The position numbers and the translations under genes were made by a program. This document shows positions 1 through 9,314 of a stretch of DNA of 64,000 nt, piece after piece. The DNA comes from Streptomyces sp. NBC_00390 (lineage in GTDB: Bacteria; Actinomycetota; Actinomycetes; Streptomycetales; Streptomycetaceae), in contig NZ_CP107945.1 in NCBI RefSeq assembly GCF_036057275.1, positions 5,828,001 to 5,892,000 of the forward strand, read 5' to 3'. The first letter of the stretch is position 1, and each line of letters starts with the position of its first letter. The notes under the pieces were generated by a model. The model saw only the letters and a program-made list of their open reading frames with translations. It did not search any database and had not been told where the DNA came from.

Positions 1-2344
1 ACTGCTCGACGCGTACACCGGCGCCGAGGCCGGTGAACCAGCGCGGCGCGTACACAAAGGTGTGCGGCAGGGACCCGGCCGTGATCCGCGCACCCGGCGG
101 ATTGACCACCCGGACCACGCCGTTGGCGTCCCCGTTGCCCGCCACCGGCGTCACCTTCAGCAGCCCCGCCGCCGTGTTGAACGCCGCTCCCTGCTCCCCG
201 AGCGCCACCACGCGACCCTTGCCGCCCGTCAGGAACGCGTCGAGCGCGCTGCGCGCCTGATCACCGAGTCCGGCGTGATCCAGCCCGCTGGACACGTACA
301 GGGCCCCGAAGCCCGACCAGTCGAAGCCCGCGTTGAGCGTGGCCGTCGTCACCGGTGTCACGTCGAAGCCCATCTCGCGCAGCGCGAACAGCTCACCGGA
401 GGTCACCGCGGCAGCCACCTTCGTCCGCCGCAGTGTGGTCGTCCCCTCGGCCCTCGTGGCAGGGAACGCGACCCCGAGCCGGTCCGCGAGCACCCGCGCC
501 GCACCCCGGGCAGAACCGGGCACCACCGCCGAGCCGTCCGCCGCGCCCCGCACCCGGACTCCTTGCGCGAGCAGGGAGTTGAGTGCGGCGAGCTCCTTGG
601 GATCGTCCAGGCGCAGCCGCAGGTCACCGAAGGGGGCGACGTACCCGGTCGCCGATGCCGCGTGGACCGTGCGCGTCGGTACCCGGGGCGTGCCCGAGTC
701 CGCCCGGTCCACGCGCGCACCCCACAGCAGCCCGAGGCTCCAGCCCGAGATGTCGTACATCGTGGAGACGTCCGCGCTGATGTCACGGCCGGCGTCGAGG
801 ATCACATTCGCGAGCCCCCGCTTGGGCTGGCGCATGTCGACGATGTACGAACCGGCCGCATAGCGGCGGCCCGCGAGCGAGAAGCCCGTGCGCGCCCGCT
901 CCACGCGTACGTCGTTGGCGACCAGGTGGTCCACCAGCCGGGCCGCCGCCGTCGCGCTGCGCTGACCCCTGCCCGCCGGGATCACATACGCCCGCGGGAA
1001 GGTGGTCGTGTACACATCCTCCGGGCCGATGCCCGGCACCCCGGGCACCGTCTCCTTCGACACCGGCCGCTGTGCCTCACCCGCCGCTCCGCGCCGGAAG
1101 GTCTCTATCTGGTCGGCGATCACAGAAGTGCGGTGGGTGTACGTGTAGTCGAGCGTCGCCCGCATCGCCGCGCCCGCGACAGCGGTGTTGACGGCTGCCC
1201 GGCGGCGCAGCTCGTCCACGGGCAGCGTGGTGTACGCGCTGTTGTTGACGGCCATCGGGAACTCGATCGTGTGCGAGGCCACCGCGCCCTGGAACGGCAT
1301 GTACTGCGGAGTGAAGACGGGCGGCCAGTCGTCCCAGCCCTCCTGCTCGTCCCGGAAGGGGATCACGGCGGGCCGCACGCCGTCCTTGTCCGGGGTGTAG
1401 CCGAGTCCGTTGACGGCCTTCTCCATACCCAGCGCGTTGGCGTACGCGTTCTTCAGGAAGAGGTCGTACTCGTAGTTCTCGCCGTGCGGCGGGGTCGTCG
1501 GCTCGATCAGCGTGCCGTTGACGTATCCGTGCAGGTCCAGCATCACGGCCGGCTGCTTGTCGATGGCGATCCGCCGGATGGCGCGCGCCTCGGGCTGGGT
1601 CGCGGTGATGAAGTCGCGGTTGAGGTCGAAGCCGTTCGCGTTGGCGCGGGTGCCCGCGATCCGGCCGTCCGGATTGGCCGTCACATTGAGATGGACACGG
1701 CTCGTGCCGAGCAGCGCGGCGGTCCTCGCGTCCTTCGCCTTCGCCAGGTCCTCGATGAGCTTCAGGGCAGCATCCGTGCCCTCCCACTCGTTGCCGTGGA
1801 TGTTGTTGTTGATGAAGACGGGCGTCTTGTACGCGGCCTTGATCCGACGGTCCCCGGCAGCGGCGGCGGGCTCGTTCTCGATCCGTTCCCGCATCCGCTC
1901 CTGCTCACGTGCCTGCGCGGCGCTCTCCGGCGCGGTGACGGTGACCAGATACAGCTCGTGCCCGCCGGCCGAGTGCCCGGCGACCTCCACGCTGACCCGG
2001 TCGCCGAGACGCTGCAGGGCGTTGAGCCGCGGCGCGAGCGAGTGGTACGGCGCCAGTCCGAGCTTGATCGACTTGTCTGCGGGGTTCACCGGCGGAACCG
2101 TGAGCGTGGTCCGGCGCGGGTATCCGCGGTCCTTGCCCAGCTCGGGGGCCCGCGCGGTGAGCGCGTGGGTGGTGGCTGCCAGGGGTGCTCCGGCGGCCTC
2201 GGTGTCGCGCCCGCTCCCGTCGCGTACGGGATGCGGGCTGTCGCGGCCGGACGCGCCGGTGAGCGCGTTCGCCGGCGCGGCTACGAGCAGCAGCGCACCG
2301 GCGAGCGCGGCGACGGCAGCGGATGCGGGACGGGGAATCCCCAT
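1..2344 (-). CDS. Secreted M14 zinc carboxypeptidase (C-terminus beyond window)
   Basis: The frame is open from ATG 2344 to the left edge, at least 781 codons with no stop. Residues 1-27 form a signal peptide ending in an Ala-rich cleavage region. HGNEWE at about residues 183-188 is the HxxE zinc motif of M14 carboxypeptidases. LHGYVNG supplies the third-ligand region and SHTIEFP the catalytic-Glu region. Family knowledge: such enzymes remove C-terminal residues from peptides outside the cell. The roughly 400 residues after the catalytic domain resemble the long C-terminal part seen in other Streptomyces M14 proteins and may bind wall or substrate; that role is inference. It is divergent from the EI24 gene, with 189 bp between them. 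Confidence 0.9.
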   Translation of the reverse strand, partial: MGIPRPASAAVAALAGALLLVAAPANALTGASGRDSPHPVRDGSGRDTEAAGAPLAATTHALTARAPELGKDRGYPRRTTLTVPPVNPADKSIKLGLAPYHSLAPRLNALQRLGDRVSVEVAGHSAGGHELYLVTVTAPESAAQAREQERMRERIENEPAAAAGDRRIKAAYKTPVFINNNIHGNEWEGTDAALKLIEDLAKAKDARTAALLGTSRVHLNVTANPDGRIAGTRANANGFDLNRDFITATQPEARAIRRIAIDKQPAVMLDLHGYVNGTLIEPTTPPHGENYEYDLFLKNAYANALGMEKAVNGLGYTPDKDGVRPAVIPFRDEQEGWDDWPPVFTPQYMPFQGAVASHTIEFPMAVNNSAYTTLPVDELRRRAAVNTAVAGAAMRATLDYTYTHRTSVIADQIETFRRGAAGEAQRPVSKETVPGVPGIGPEDVYTTTFPRAYVIPAGRGQRSATAAARLVDHLVANDVRVERARTGFSLAGRRYAAGSYIVDMRQPKRGLANVILDAGRDISADVSTMYDISGWSLGLLWGARVDRADSGTPRVPTRTVHAASATGYVAPFGDLRLRLDDPKELAALNSLLAQGVRVRGAADGSAVVPGSARGAARVLADRLGVAFPATRAEGTTTLRRTKVAAAVTSGELFALREMGFDVTPVTTATLNAGFDWSGFGALYVSSGLDHAGLGDQARSALDAFLTGGKGRVVALGEQGAAFNTAAGLLKVTPVAGNGDANGVVRVVNPPGARITAGSLPHTFVYAPRWFTGLGAGVRVEQ

Positions 2345-2520
2345 GTGGACGACCTCCGTGGACGGTGAGGCGGTGCGGCGGCGGACGGCTCGGGCAAACG
2401 ATCAGCCCTGCACGGTCTATCGCGTCAACTCCCCGGCAACAAGAGGTCCTTCGGCCGCGCACCGCTGCCGCCCTCCGGCCTGGGCCGAACGGGCGGCGCG
2501 CCGGTGCGCGGACGCCCGGA

Positions 2521-2526
2521 TAGGGT
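2521..2526 (+). promoter_or_regulatory. -10 box of leaderless promoter for the EI24 gene
   Basis: TAGGGT fits TANNNT and lies 7 nt before ATG 2534, the usual geometry of leaderless Streptomyces transcripts. No convincing -35 is visible. Confidence 0.45.
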
Positions 2527-2533
2527 GGGTGAC

Positions 2534-3322
2534 ATGCGTGATCTCGGGGTGGGTTTCGGCTATCTGATGAAGGGCCAGCGCTGGGTCGGCCGGCACGGCC
2601 GGTGGTTCGGCTTCGGGCTGCTGCCCGGACTGGTGACCCTGGTGCTGTATGCCGCGGCGCTCGTCGGGCTCGCCCACGGCGCCGACGACTTCACCGCCTG
2701 GGCCACGCCGTTCGCCGACGACTGGTCCTCCCCGTGGCAGGGCCTCGTGCGCGGCACGCTGACCGCCTTCGTCTTCGGCTTCGGGCTGTTCCTCGCCGTG
2801 ATCACCTTCACCGCGGTGACGCTCCTGATCGGCCAGCCCTTCTACGAGTCGCTCTCCGAGCACGTCGACCGTACCGAGGGCGGTGACGTCCCCGAGTCCG
2901 GACTGCCGCTCTGGCGTGAGCTGTGGATCTCCGCGCGGGACTCCCTGCGGGTGGTGCTGCGCGTCGCGATGTACGGCGTAGTGCTCTTCGCGCTCGGTTT
3001 CATCCCGGTCGTCGGCCAGACCGTGATACCGGTCATCGGCTTCTGCGTCTCCGGGTTCTTCCTCGCCGAGGAGCTCACGGCCGTCGCCCTCCAGCGCCGC
3101 GGCATCGAACTGAAGGACCGCCTCGCGCTGCTGCGCGGCAGGCGGCTGATGACCCTCGGCTTCGGGGTGCCGCTCGTCGTCGCCTTCCTGGTGCCCGTCG
3201 TCGCCGTGTTCCTGATGCCGGGGGCGGTTGCGGGGGCGACGCTGATGGCGCGGGACCTGGTCGCGCCGGAGCCGGCGCCCGACGACCGGGCCCCGGCTCC
3301 GTACACCTTCGACAAGGGCTGA
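2534..3322 (+). CDS. EI24 domain membrane protein (CysZ-like fold)
   Basis: 262 aa from ATG 2534, with about four to six hydrophobic segments (starting near residues 24, 75, 140, 165 and 220). The pattern RDLGVGFGYLMKG at the N-terminus and the GQPFYESL motif are typical of the EI24/CysZ superfamily. CysZ imports sulfate in Proteobacteria, but for actinobacterial members the substrate is unknown, so transport is only inferred. An earlier in-frame start at 2504 is less likely, because TAGGGT at 2521-2526 sits 7 nt before ATG 2534 as a -10 box for a leaderless mRNA. Its stop lies 5 nt from the end of the convergent nitrilase gene. Confidence 0.85.
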   Translation: MRDLGVGFGYLMKGQRWVGRHGRWFGFGLLPGLVTLVLYAAALVGLAHGADDFTAWATPFADDWSSPWQGLVRGTLTAFVFGFGLFLAVITFTAVTLLIGQPFYESLSEHVDRTEGGDVPESGLPLWRELWISARDSLRVVLRVAMYGVVLFALGFIPVVGQTVIPVIGFCVSGFFLAEELTAVALQRRGIELKDRLALLRGRRLMTLGFGVPLVVAFLVPVVAVFLMPGAVAGATLMARDLVAPEPAPDDRAPAPYTFDKG

Positions 3323-3327
3323 CGGTC

Positions 3328-4047
3328 CTACGGCGTCCGGATCTCCGTGATCGCGAGGCCGGGCGCGGCCGGGCCGGCGGTGACGAGCAGGCCGCCGTCC
3401 GGGCCCCAGACACCGCTGTTGCCCGGACAGTCCCCTTCCGTGCTGACGCCCACGGCATTGGCGAGCACCACATACAGGCCGTTCTCGCGGGCCCGCACCG
3501 GGTAGACCGTCTCGAACGAGTCGTTCCCCGCTGTGAGCACGGAACTCGCCACGTACACCCGGCAGCCGTCCGCCGCGGCCCGCTCGGCGAGTTCCGGGAA
3601 GCGGTTGTCGTAGCAGACGGCCAGCGCGAAGCCGGTGCCGTCGAGCGTGAAGCGGCCGTCCTTGTCGCCCGCCGCGAAGACGTCGTTCTCCACGCCGTGC
3701 AGATGCACCTTGTCGTAGCGGGTGAGCAGGGCGCCGTCCGGGCCGATCACCAGCGCGGTGATGGCGGGCCGCCCCGACTCCGTGCTCACCGGACAGCCGA
3801 GCACGGCAGCGATGCCTCCGGCACGGCAGGCCTGACGTAGCGGTTCGAGACGCGGATCGTCCTCGGTGAGCGTGAGCCCCGCATCCTTGGCGATCAGCTC
3901 CACCTCGTACCCCGTGACCGCCAGTTCGGCGAACACGACGAGCCGGGCCCCCTGTCCGGCCGCCGACCGGATCAGGTCCGCCATGGCGCGGACATTGGCC
4001 CCGACGGCGCCGGGTGCGGACGTGAACTGCGCTGCGGCCATCTTCAT
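3328..4047 (-). CDS. Carbon-nitrogen hydrolase (nitrilase superfamily)
   Basis: 239 aa. The nitrilase triad is visible: Glu in FAELAVTGYE (about residue 42), Lys in YDKVHLHG (about 108) and Cys in AVCYDNRFPE (about 142). Length is normal for an omega-amidase/amidohydrolase-like cytosolic enzyme that cleaves a C-N bond in an amide; the substrate cannot be read from the sequence. Start chosen at ATG 4047; ATG 4041 (MAAAQFTSAPG) is equally possible since neither has a strong ribosome site. It follows the C15-like gene on the same strand after 69 bp, but a common operon is not certain. Confidence 0.88.
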   Translation of the reverse strand: MKMAAAQFTSAPGAVGANVRAMADLIRSAAGQGARLVVFAELAVTGYEVELIAKDAGLTLTEDDPRLEPLRQACRAGGIAAVLGCPVSTESGRPAITALVIGPDGALLTRYDKVHLHGVENDVFAAGDKDGRFTLDGTGFALAVCYDNRFPELAERAAADGCRVYVASSVLTAGNDSFETVYPVRARENGLYVVLANAVGVSTEGDCPGNSGVWGPDGGLLVTAGPAAPGLAITEIRTP

Positions 4048-4116
4048 GCGTCCATCATCGCCCGGCGGTGATCCCGCCGGGTCGCCCACGGCGGGATCAG
4101 CGTCACGGGCATCCGG

Positions 4117-5367
4117 TCAGCCGAAGGACGCGGCCACCCGGATGATCTCCCGCACCTGGGCGATGATGTCCAGCCGGTTCCGTACGAACTCCGGATCCGT
4201 GACCTCCGTCGCGTTCCCCGTCCCGAACTGCAGGACCGGGGTGTGCACGTGGCCCCCGGGGGCGGTCGCGCCCAGCCTGTCCCGCAGCAGGGTGGCGCGG
4301 TACGCGACCTCGTTCGAGAGGTAGTCGCCGCCGCCGCCCGAGCGGGCCGTGGAGCCGGGAGTCGGACCGTTCGCGCGGACCACCGGATCCGTCCCGCCCG
4401 CCGGGACCTCCGTCACCTGGGTGTTGTCGAACACCGGGAAGCGCCCCGTCGGGGTCGCGACGATCGCCGCGTACGGCAGTGTCGTCGTGGTCCACTGCGG
4501 CTGCGACGCGGGATCGCTCACCGGCACCGTCTCCGTGCGTGAGGCGTTGTCGTTGTCCGGGAATCCGCCCCGCCATGCGCCGTTCGTGCGTTCGATGTCG
4601 AATCTGCCCACCCGCCCCTGGCTGACCGTCGTGAACAGATCGGCCTTCGGCAGTTGCGGGCGCAGCGTCCGTTCGACCGTGCCGTCGGCGAAGTCCTGCC
4701 AGCGGACGGGGAAGACGGCGGTCTCGATACGGGCCGTCGTGCCGTCGGCGGTACGGATCCAGGTGCCGTCCAGTGCCAGCGCGGCCGCCCCCGACGGATT
4801 GCTGATCCGGATGTCGCGGTCCAGCGTGAACGGGTCGAACCCGGTCATCACGATGCGCTCGATCCCCTTGCCCGCCGGAAGGTGCATCGAGTCCTGGCCC
4901 CGCGAGGAGCGTTCGAGCCGGTCCAGCAGGCGGGCCCGCTGCGCGTCCGTCAACGCGAACTCCGGCTGCCACTGCCGCAGTGCGGCCGTCATTCCGAGCC
5001 GCGCCCAGTACAGCGGTCGGTCGTCCTCCCGGCTCAGATCACCCGCCGCGGGTCCTCGGCCCTGTGCCCGGTCCACGGCCCGCTCCCACAGCGCACCTGA
5101 ATGGTGCCGGACAGTCAGCTCGGCCTGCCGGTACGAGCGCACGGCGGCCAGTGCCCGGGTGAATTCCGGCGCCACGGTGCCGAATCCGCTGCGGCGCAGT
5201 ATTTCCTTGGGGACGGCACGCTCCAGCCGCTGCTCCTCGGCGGTGAGCGGCTGGGCCGCCGCCGGCTGAGCGGCGGCGGACGGTGCGGTCGGACAGAGCG
5301 CCGTGGCGGCGAGCAGAGTGACGCCGAGGGTGCGGAGAGGGGTGCGGGGCGTGCGTATTCGGAGCAC
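4117..5367 (-). CDS. Secreted pyroglutamyl-peptidase I-like (C15) protein, catalytic Cys replaced by Ser
   Basis: 416 aa from GTG 5367, with GGAAGGA upstream. A signal peptide (residues 1-35) is followed by an extra helical domain of about 120 residues. Then comes a C15-type domain: VMTGFDPF with NPSGAAALAL near residue 190 matches the glycine/NPS segment of pyroglutamyl peptidase I. DIERTNG carries the expected Glu and GGHVHTPVL the expected His. The catalytic Cys segment (normally FVCN or YVCN) reads GDYLSNEVAYR, so Ser stands where Cys is needed. Canonical enzymes are cytosolic and about 215 aa, so this is a secreted, enlarged relative. It may be inactive, a serine variant or a binding protein. 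Confidence 0.8.
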   Translation of the reverse strand: MLRIRTPRTPLRTLGVTLLAATALCPTAPSAAAQPAAAQPLTAEEQRLERAVPKEILRRSGFGTVAPEFTRALAAVRSYRQAELTVRHHSGALWERAVDRAQGRGPAAGDLSREDDRPLYWARLGMTAALRQWQPEFALTDAQRARLLDRLERSSRGQDSMHLPAGKGIERIVMTGFDPFTLDRDIRISNPSGAAALALDGTWIRTADGTTARIETAVFPVRWQDFADGTVERTLRPQLPKADLFTTVSQGRVGRFDIERTNGAWRGGFPDNDNASRTETVPVSDPASQPQWTTTTLPYAAIVATPTGRFPVFDNTQVTEVPAGGTDPVVRANGPTPGSTARSGGGGDYLSNEVAYRATLLRDRLGATAPGGHVHTPVLQFGTGNATEVTDPEFVRNRLDIIAQVREIIRVAASFG

Positions 5368-5530
5368 AGGAGTCCTTCCGTCGGAGTGCCGGAAGTATGT
5401 CGTCGGGCCGGTGCGCGCGACCAGGTCCGGGCCGGGCGAATGGCCTGGGAGCGGACGGTCTGCGACGTGGTTCCGGCATGGGGCGGCCCGGCGGCGCGCG
5501 GTGCGCTGCCGGGCCTTTGTGCGGGAGCGG

Positions 5531-6943
5531 TCAGCCGCAGCGGCGGCCGGTGTTGATGCAGTTCACCGCCTGCTTCATCAGCGAGTTCGGCATGGCGTTG
5601 ATGAAGTCGCCGTGGTCGGTGACCGGTTTGTGGAACGACTCGGGGAAGCTGTCGACGGCGAAGCCGGTACTGCCCGCGAGGCCGTTGTAGGTGACACGCT
5701 GGACGAGCTGCGGGATCGGCCGGAACCCGGCGGGGCACCTGCCCGTGGCATCGGCGAAGGCGACATGGGACCGGTGGTCGGCGCTGTCGGTGTTCTTGCC
5801 GTCCCAGCAGCTCTGGAACTTGGACACGCGCATCAGCCGGCTGCCCTGGGGGCAGATCGGGTACTTGTCCTTCAGCTCCACCCGGTTCTCGAAGCCGGTG
5901 CAGGTGAACCGGGCGTTGGCGTTCGCGCCGCCGTTCGCGTTGGCCTTGGCGTCACCGGTGATGATGCGCAGGAACCGGGGCATCGCGATCACCCTGGACC
6001 GCGGATTGCCGGTGAACTCCAGTGACACGGACGCGGGCGTGAGGATCCTGCCGATGTTGCCCTCCGCACCGCCGCCCTGCTTGTCGGCGTCGGACTCCTG
6101 GACGCCGCCGCGGTCGCGCAGCACGGGCCAGTAGTAGGTGGACCGGTCATCGTTGGTGCAGGTGGTCCGGGCGGCCGCCAGCGACTCGTTGGTGGTGAAG
6201 CCGTCGACGCCGGTCGCGCCCACGTAGTCGTGGGTGTGGTGGGCGCCGTTGGTCACCCCGGGGGCGACGATGACGTTGTCGGAGTTGAACTGTCCCTGGG
6301 CGTTGACACCGCACCGCGACCGGAAGGTGCCCCGCGAGGCCGAACGGCCGTTGCGTACGGGCCGGACGTTGGGCCGGACGGTGGTGATGTCCACGAAGTC
6401 CTCGGGCACGGGGCCGTTGTCGGCGGCCTGCCCCTGCTCGCCTGCGGGGGGCTGCCCGGGACCTGGTGCGCCCGGGGACGGCTGCCCGGCCCCCTGCTGC
6501 TGATCGCCCTCCGCCTTCACCTGCGTATCTCCTGCGGCGAGCGTGCACTGCGCGAGGCTCTGCAGGTTCCGTGGCCGCTCGGCCCCCGCCCGCTCGACGG
6601 CCACCTCGATCCGCTCCAGCGCGGCCGAGCGTTTGGACCACAGGGAATCGAGGACCGTACGGGAGGACCCCGCCTTCCCCGATGCCCAGCGGGCGTCGGC
6701 CGCCTTGACGTCCTGCCGCAGCGCGTCCAGGTTCCGGTGCACCTCGTTGCGTGCCCCCTCGGGTACCCCGGTCAGCCGGTCCTGCACCGACGGACAGACG
6801 ATGCCTCCGGCGCGCCGGGCGTCGGCGCTCCCTGCGTTGGCCGCCGCGTTGACGGCCACCAGACCGCCGCCTCCCAGCACCAGGCCGGCCACTGCGATGA
6901 GTGCCTTTCGCCGAGTGCGGTTCACCTTGTGCCGCTGGTTCAT
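5531..6943 (-). CDS. Secreted DUF1996 domain protein
   Basis: 470 aa. N-terminal basic stretch followed by a hydrophobic segment (residues 12-35, AVAGLVLGGGG) ending in an Ala-rich cleavage site. Residues 45-130 are Arg/Glu/Ala-rich helix and 140-170 a Pro/Gly/Gln linker. From about residue 185 comes the DUF1996 domain, with the conserved HHTHDYVG, WPVLRDR and FQSCWDGKN segments and many Cys residues, as expected for an exported protein. The function of DUF1996 is not established; in fungi related domains occur with WSC modules in wall proteins. It lies 163 bp upstream of the C15-like gene on the same strand. Confidence 0.82.
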   Translation of the reverse strand: MNQRHKVNRTRRKALIAVAGLVLGGGGLVAVNAAANAGSADARRAGGIVCPSVQDRLTGVPEGARNEVHRNLDALRQDVKAADARWASGKAGSSRTVLDSLWSKRSAALERIEVAVERAGAERPRNLQSLAQCTLAAGDTQVKAEGDQQQGAGQPSPGAPGPGQPPAGEQGQAADNGPVPEDFVDITTVRPNVRPVRNGRSASRGTFRSRCGVNAQGQFNSDNVIVAPGVTNGAHHTHDYVGATGVDGFTTNESLAAARTTCTNDDRSTYYWPVLRDRGGVQESDADKQGGGAEGNIGRILTPASVSLEFTGNPRSRVIAMPRFLRIITGDAKANANGGANANARFTCTGFENRVELKDKYPICPQGSRLMRVSKFQSCWDGKNTDSADHRSHVAFADATGRCPAGFRPIPQLVQRVTYNGLAGSTGFAVDSFPESFHKPVTDHGDFINAMPNSLMKQAVNCINTGRRCG

Positions 6944-7078
6944 GAAGTGTGCTCGCTCTCTGATGGGTCCGGCCCGAGGCCCGTATGCCGGACGAGGGCC
7001 CCCGTTGGCGGCTCACTCTGGCAACACGTCGGCCCCATCCACCCCACGAGTCGCAGGGGCGTCACAGACTCGTAAGAC

Positions 7079-7996
7079 CTACCCGGGCGGCCGGGTGGCC
7101 GTGACGTTGCGGTAGGCGATCTCGGCCAGCCGCTGCTGTCCGTCCCGGCTCGGGTGGAACCAGTCCCAGCGGCTCAACTGTTCCCCCTCGAAGCGGTAGT
7201 TGAAGACCGCCCCGCCGTCGTAACGGCAGCGCAGATCCTTTCCGCACACGTCCTTGAGCACCTTGTTGTACGCCATGACACGCTGGTGGACGCTCTCGCG
7301 CCGCTCCTGCGCCGTGGTGCTCAGGTCGTTGGCGTTGCCCAGCATGGTGGCGCAGATGCCCAGCCGCCAGATCCGGCTGCCCAGCGGATCACTCCGGCCG
7401 GTCGACCACAGGCGCTTGAGGTCCGGCACGCTCGAGACGTAGACATGGGCCTTGGGGGCGCCTCGGCGCAGACGGGCGAGCGACGTGACGAAGGACGCCC
7501 GGAAATCGTTTACGGGCGTCATCCGGTCGACCGTGTCGGCGCAGGCGTCGTTGGCGCCCACCATCACCGTGACCAGCTCCGGCTTCTTGGCGGCGGCCCG
7601 GGTCATCTGCTCGGGAAGCTCGGCCACGTGGGCCCCGGAGCGTGCGAAGTTCCAGCTGTGCGTGGTCACCGCCCGCTCACCGAGCAGGCGCAGCGCCAGG
7701 CTCCGTACGGTGTTGTCGGTGCCCGTGGCCCAGGAGACCTCGGGGCAGTCCGCGAACACCATGCAGGCGTCGAAGCCGCGGGTGATCGAGTCGCCGACCG
7801 CGGCGAGTGAGTTCGGGCTGCGGTCCCAAACCGGTGTGGGTCTCGGTGCGGGCCGTGTGGGCGCCCCCGAGCGCCGCCCGTCGGTGGACGGTGCGGCGTC
7901 GCACCCGGCCAGCGCGCCGGCGGCCGCGAGAAGCGCGGCGGCCGTCATGACTGCGGTTACTGTGCGTGAGCGGTGCGTCCGACTGCTCTGCCGCAT
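7079..7996 (-). CDS. SGNH/GDSL-type hydrolase lipoprotein
   Basis: 305 aa from ATG 7996, with GGAGGGGAT upstream. LAGC at residues 29-32 is a lipobox, so the protein should be membrane-anchored outside the cell. SGNH blocks are present: AAVGDSITRGFD (nucleophile Ser, about residue 68), a Gly-containing block II near ARSGAHV, VGANDAC (block III, Asn) and DWFHPSRDG (block V, Asp and His). The family hydrolyses ester bonds in lipids or O-acetylated sugars; the substrate here is unknown. No partner gene in the same operon is apparent. Confidence 0.88.
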   Translation of the reverse strand: MRQSSRTHRSRTVTAVMTAAALLAAAGALAGCDAAPSTDGRRSGAPTRPAPRPTPVWDRSPNSLAAVGDSITRGFDACMVFADCPEVSWATGTDNTVRSLALRLLGERAVTTHSWNFARSGAHVAELPEQMTRAAAKKPELVTVMVGANDACADTVDRMTPVNDFRASFVTSLARLRRGAPKAHVYVSSVPDLKRLWSTGRSDPLGSRIWRLGICATMLGNANDLSTTAQERRESVHQRVMAYNKVLKDVCGKDLRCRYDGGAVFNYRFEGEQLSRWDWFHPSRDGQQRLAEIAYRNVTATRPPG

Positions 7997-8269
7997 GCCC
8001 CGATCCCCTCCGTATCAACGGCATCTGACGCCCTGTGACGTCCTGGCGAGTGAAAGCTTCGTGCGTACGGGCTCAGGACCGACAGTACGTCAACCCTCGG
8101 GGGTTCTCGCACGGTAGCTTTTCCCCTGTCGACCCAGAGGCTGCACTTCGCCCATCGGCCCCAGTAAATTACATCGCGTCACATCCTGTCCCTTTTGTAG
8201 GGATTAGCGCATGATGCTGTTTACTGAGACCGCTGGGAAGGCGATCCTCGTCCCACACTGGAGGTCCCG

Positions 8270-8764
8270 GTGACGACACGTGGCGTTCTGTACGTTCACT
8301 CCGCACCTCGCGCGCTGTGCCCGCACGTCGAATGGGCGGTCGCGGGAGTGCTCGGCGTGCGGGTCCAGCTCGACTGGATCCGTCAGCCCGCATCACCCGG
8401 CACCTGGAGAGCCGAGTTCTCCTGGCAGGGCGCGGTCGGCACGGCCGCCAAGCTCGCCTCGGCACTGCGCGGCTGGCACCTGCTGCGCTTCGAGGTCACG
8501 GCCGAGCCGTGTGCCACGGCGGAGGGTGAGCGCTACAGTGCGACGCCCGATCTGGGCATCTTCCATGCGGTCACCGGTATCCACGGCGACATCCTGATCC
8601 CCGAGGACCGCCTGCGCGCGGCGCTGGGCCGGGCCTCCCAGGGCGGTACGGACCTGGAGGCCGAGATCGCCAGGCTGCTCGGCAAGCCGTGGGACGACGA
8701 ACTCGAGCCCTTCCGGTACGCGGGCGAGGGTGCCCCGGTCCGCTGGCTCCACCAGGTCGTCTAG
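8270..8764 (+). CDS. DUF3145 family protein
   Basis: 164 aa from GTG 8270, preceded by GGAGG at 8260-8264. The sequence MTTRGVLYVHSAPRALCPH and the PWDDELEPFRYAGEGAPVRW tail are typical of DUF3145, a conserved actinobacterial family of unknown function with no recognisable catalytic motif. It lacks membrane segments and is probably cytosolic. Its last 4 bases overlap the end of the convergent MarR gene. The 273 bp upstream is non-coding and should contain its promoter and that of the SGNH gene; no clear consensus could be assigned. Confidence 0.85.
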   Translation: MTTRGVLYVHSAPRALCPHVEWAVAGVLGVRVQLDWIRQPASPGTWRAEFSWQGAVGTAAKLASALRGWHLLRFEVTAEPCATAEGERYSATPDLGIFHAVTGIHGDILIPEDRLRAALGRASQGGTDLEAEIARLLGKPWDDELEPFRYAGEGAPVRWLHQVV

Positions 8765-9234
8765 CGCTTTCCCTCTTCACCCTGTTCCTGCCGGTCCAGC
8801 TCCGTGAGCAGCCGGCGCAGAAAGCCGCGCGCGGCCGCGATCTCCCGCTCCGGCAGCGCCCGGACGAGCGTGCGGTGCCGCTCGGCGGCCCGCTCGGTGA
8901 CCTTCGCGAGGACGTTGCGTCCACCCGGTGTGAGTGCCAGCAGGGGTGAACCCTTGTGGTCGGGGTTGTCGGTGTACGAGGCGTGCCCGAGCTCCACGAG
9001 GTCGTTGGCCACGCGCTGCACGTTCTGCCGGGACACGCCGAGACGGCGGGCGGCCTGCGGCACGGTGAGTGCCTCCTCCGAGATGACGCTCAGGACCTGC
9101 CACCTGGCCTGGGTCAGCCCTTCGGTCTGCGCGGTCCGCTCGCCCAGTCGCCGCAGCGCTCCCGCGGCCTCGAACACATCGGCCACCAGCAGTGCCATCT
9201 CGTCCGGCGCTGCGTCGGAAAGGCCTCCGGGCAT
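8761..9234 (-). CDS. MarR family transcriptional regulator
   Basis: 157 aa. The winged-helix part is clear: LTQARWQVLSVI, then LTVPQAARRLGVSRQNVQRVANDLVELGHA (helix-turn-helix, residues 55-85), then the wing NPDHKGSPLLALTPGGRNVLAK. No Cys, so classical thiol sensing is unlikely. It is divergent from the hemerythrin gene, and an inverted repeat between them (9247-9260) is the likely operator, suggesting autorepression and control of the hemerythrin-like gene. Confidence 0.9.
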   Translation of the reverse strand: MPGGLSDAAPDEMALLVADVFEAAGALRRLGERTAQTEGLTQARWQVLSVISEEALTVPQAARRLGVSRQNVQRVANDLVELGHASYTDNPDHKGSPLLALTPGGRNVLAKVTERAAERHRTLVRALPEREIAAARGFLRRLLTELDRQEQGEEGKR

Positions 9235-9246
9235 GGGGACTCCTTT

Positions 9247-9260
9247 GACAATATGTTGTC
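9247..9260. promoter_or_regulatory. Inverted repeat, probable MarR operator
   Basis: GACAATATGTTGTC consists of 5-bp arms (GACAA/TTGTC) around a 4-nt centre. It lies 13 bp before the MarR start and overlaps a TTGACA hexamer (9245-9250) that could be a -35 for the hemerythrin gene. A second TTGTC half-site occurs at 9275-9279. Confidence 0.55.
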
Positions 9261-9314
9261 TGTATGTGAAGGTGTTGTCATTCTAGCCGGGGGTGAACCG
9301 TCAGGAGAAACACC

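Noticed and set aside
62..2368. 768-codon plus-strand frame
   Set aside because: Antisense to the M14 carboxypeptidase, Arg/His-rich translation with no domain.
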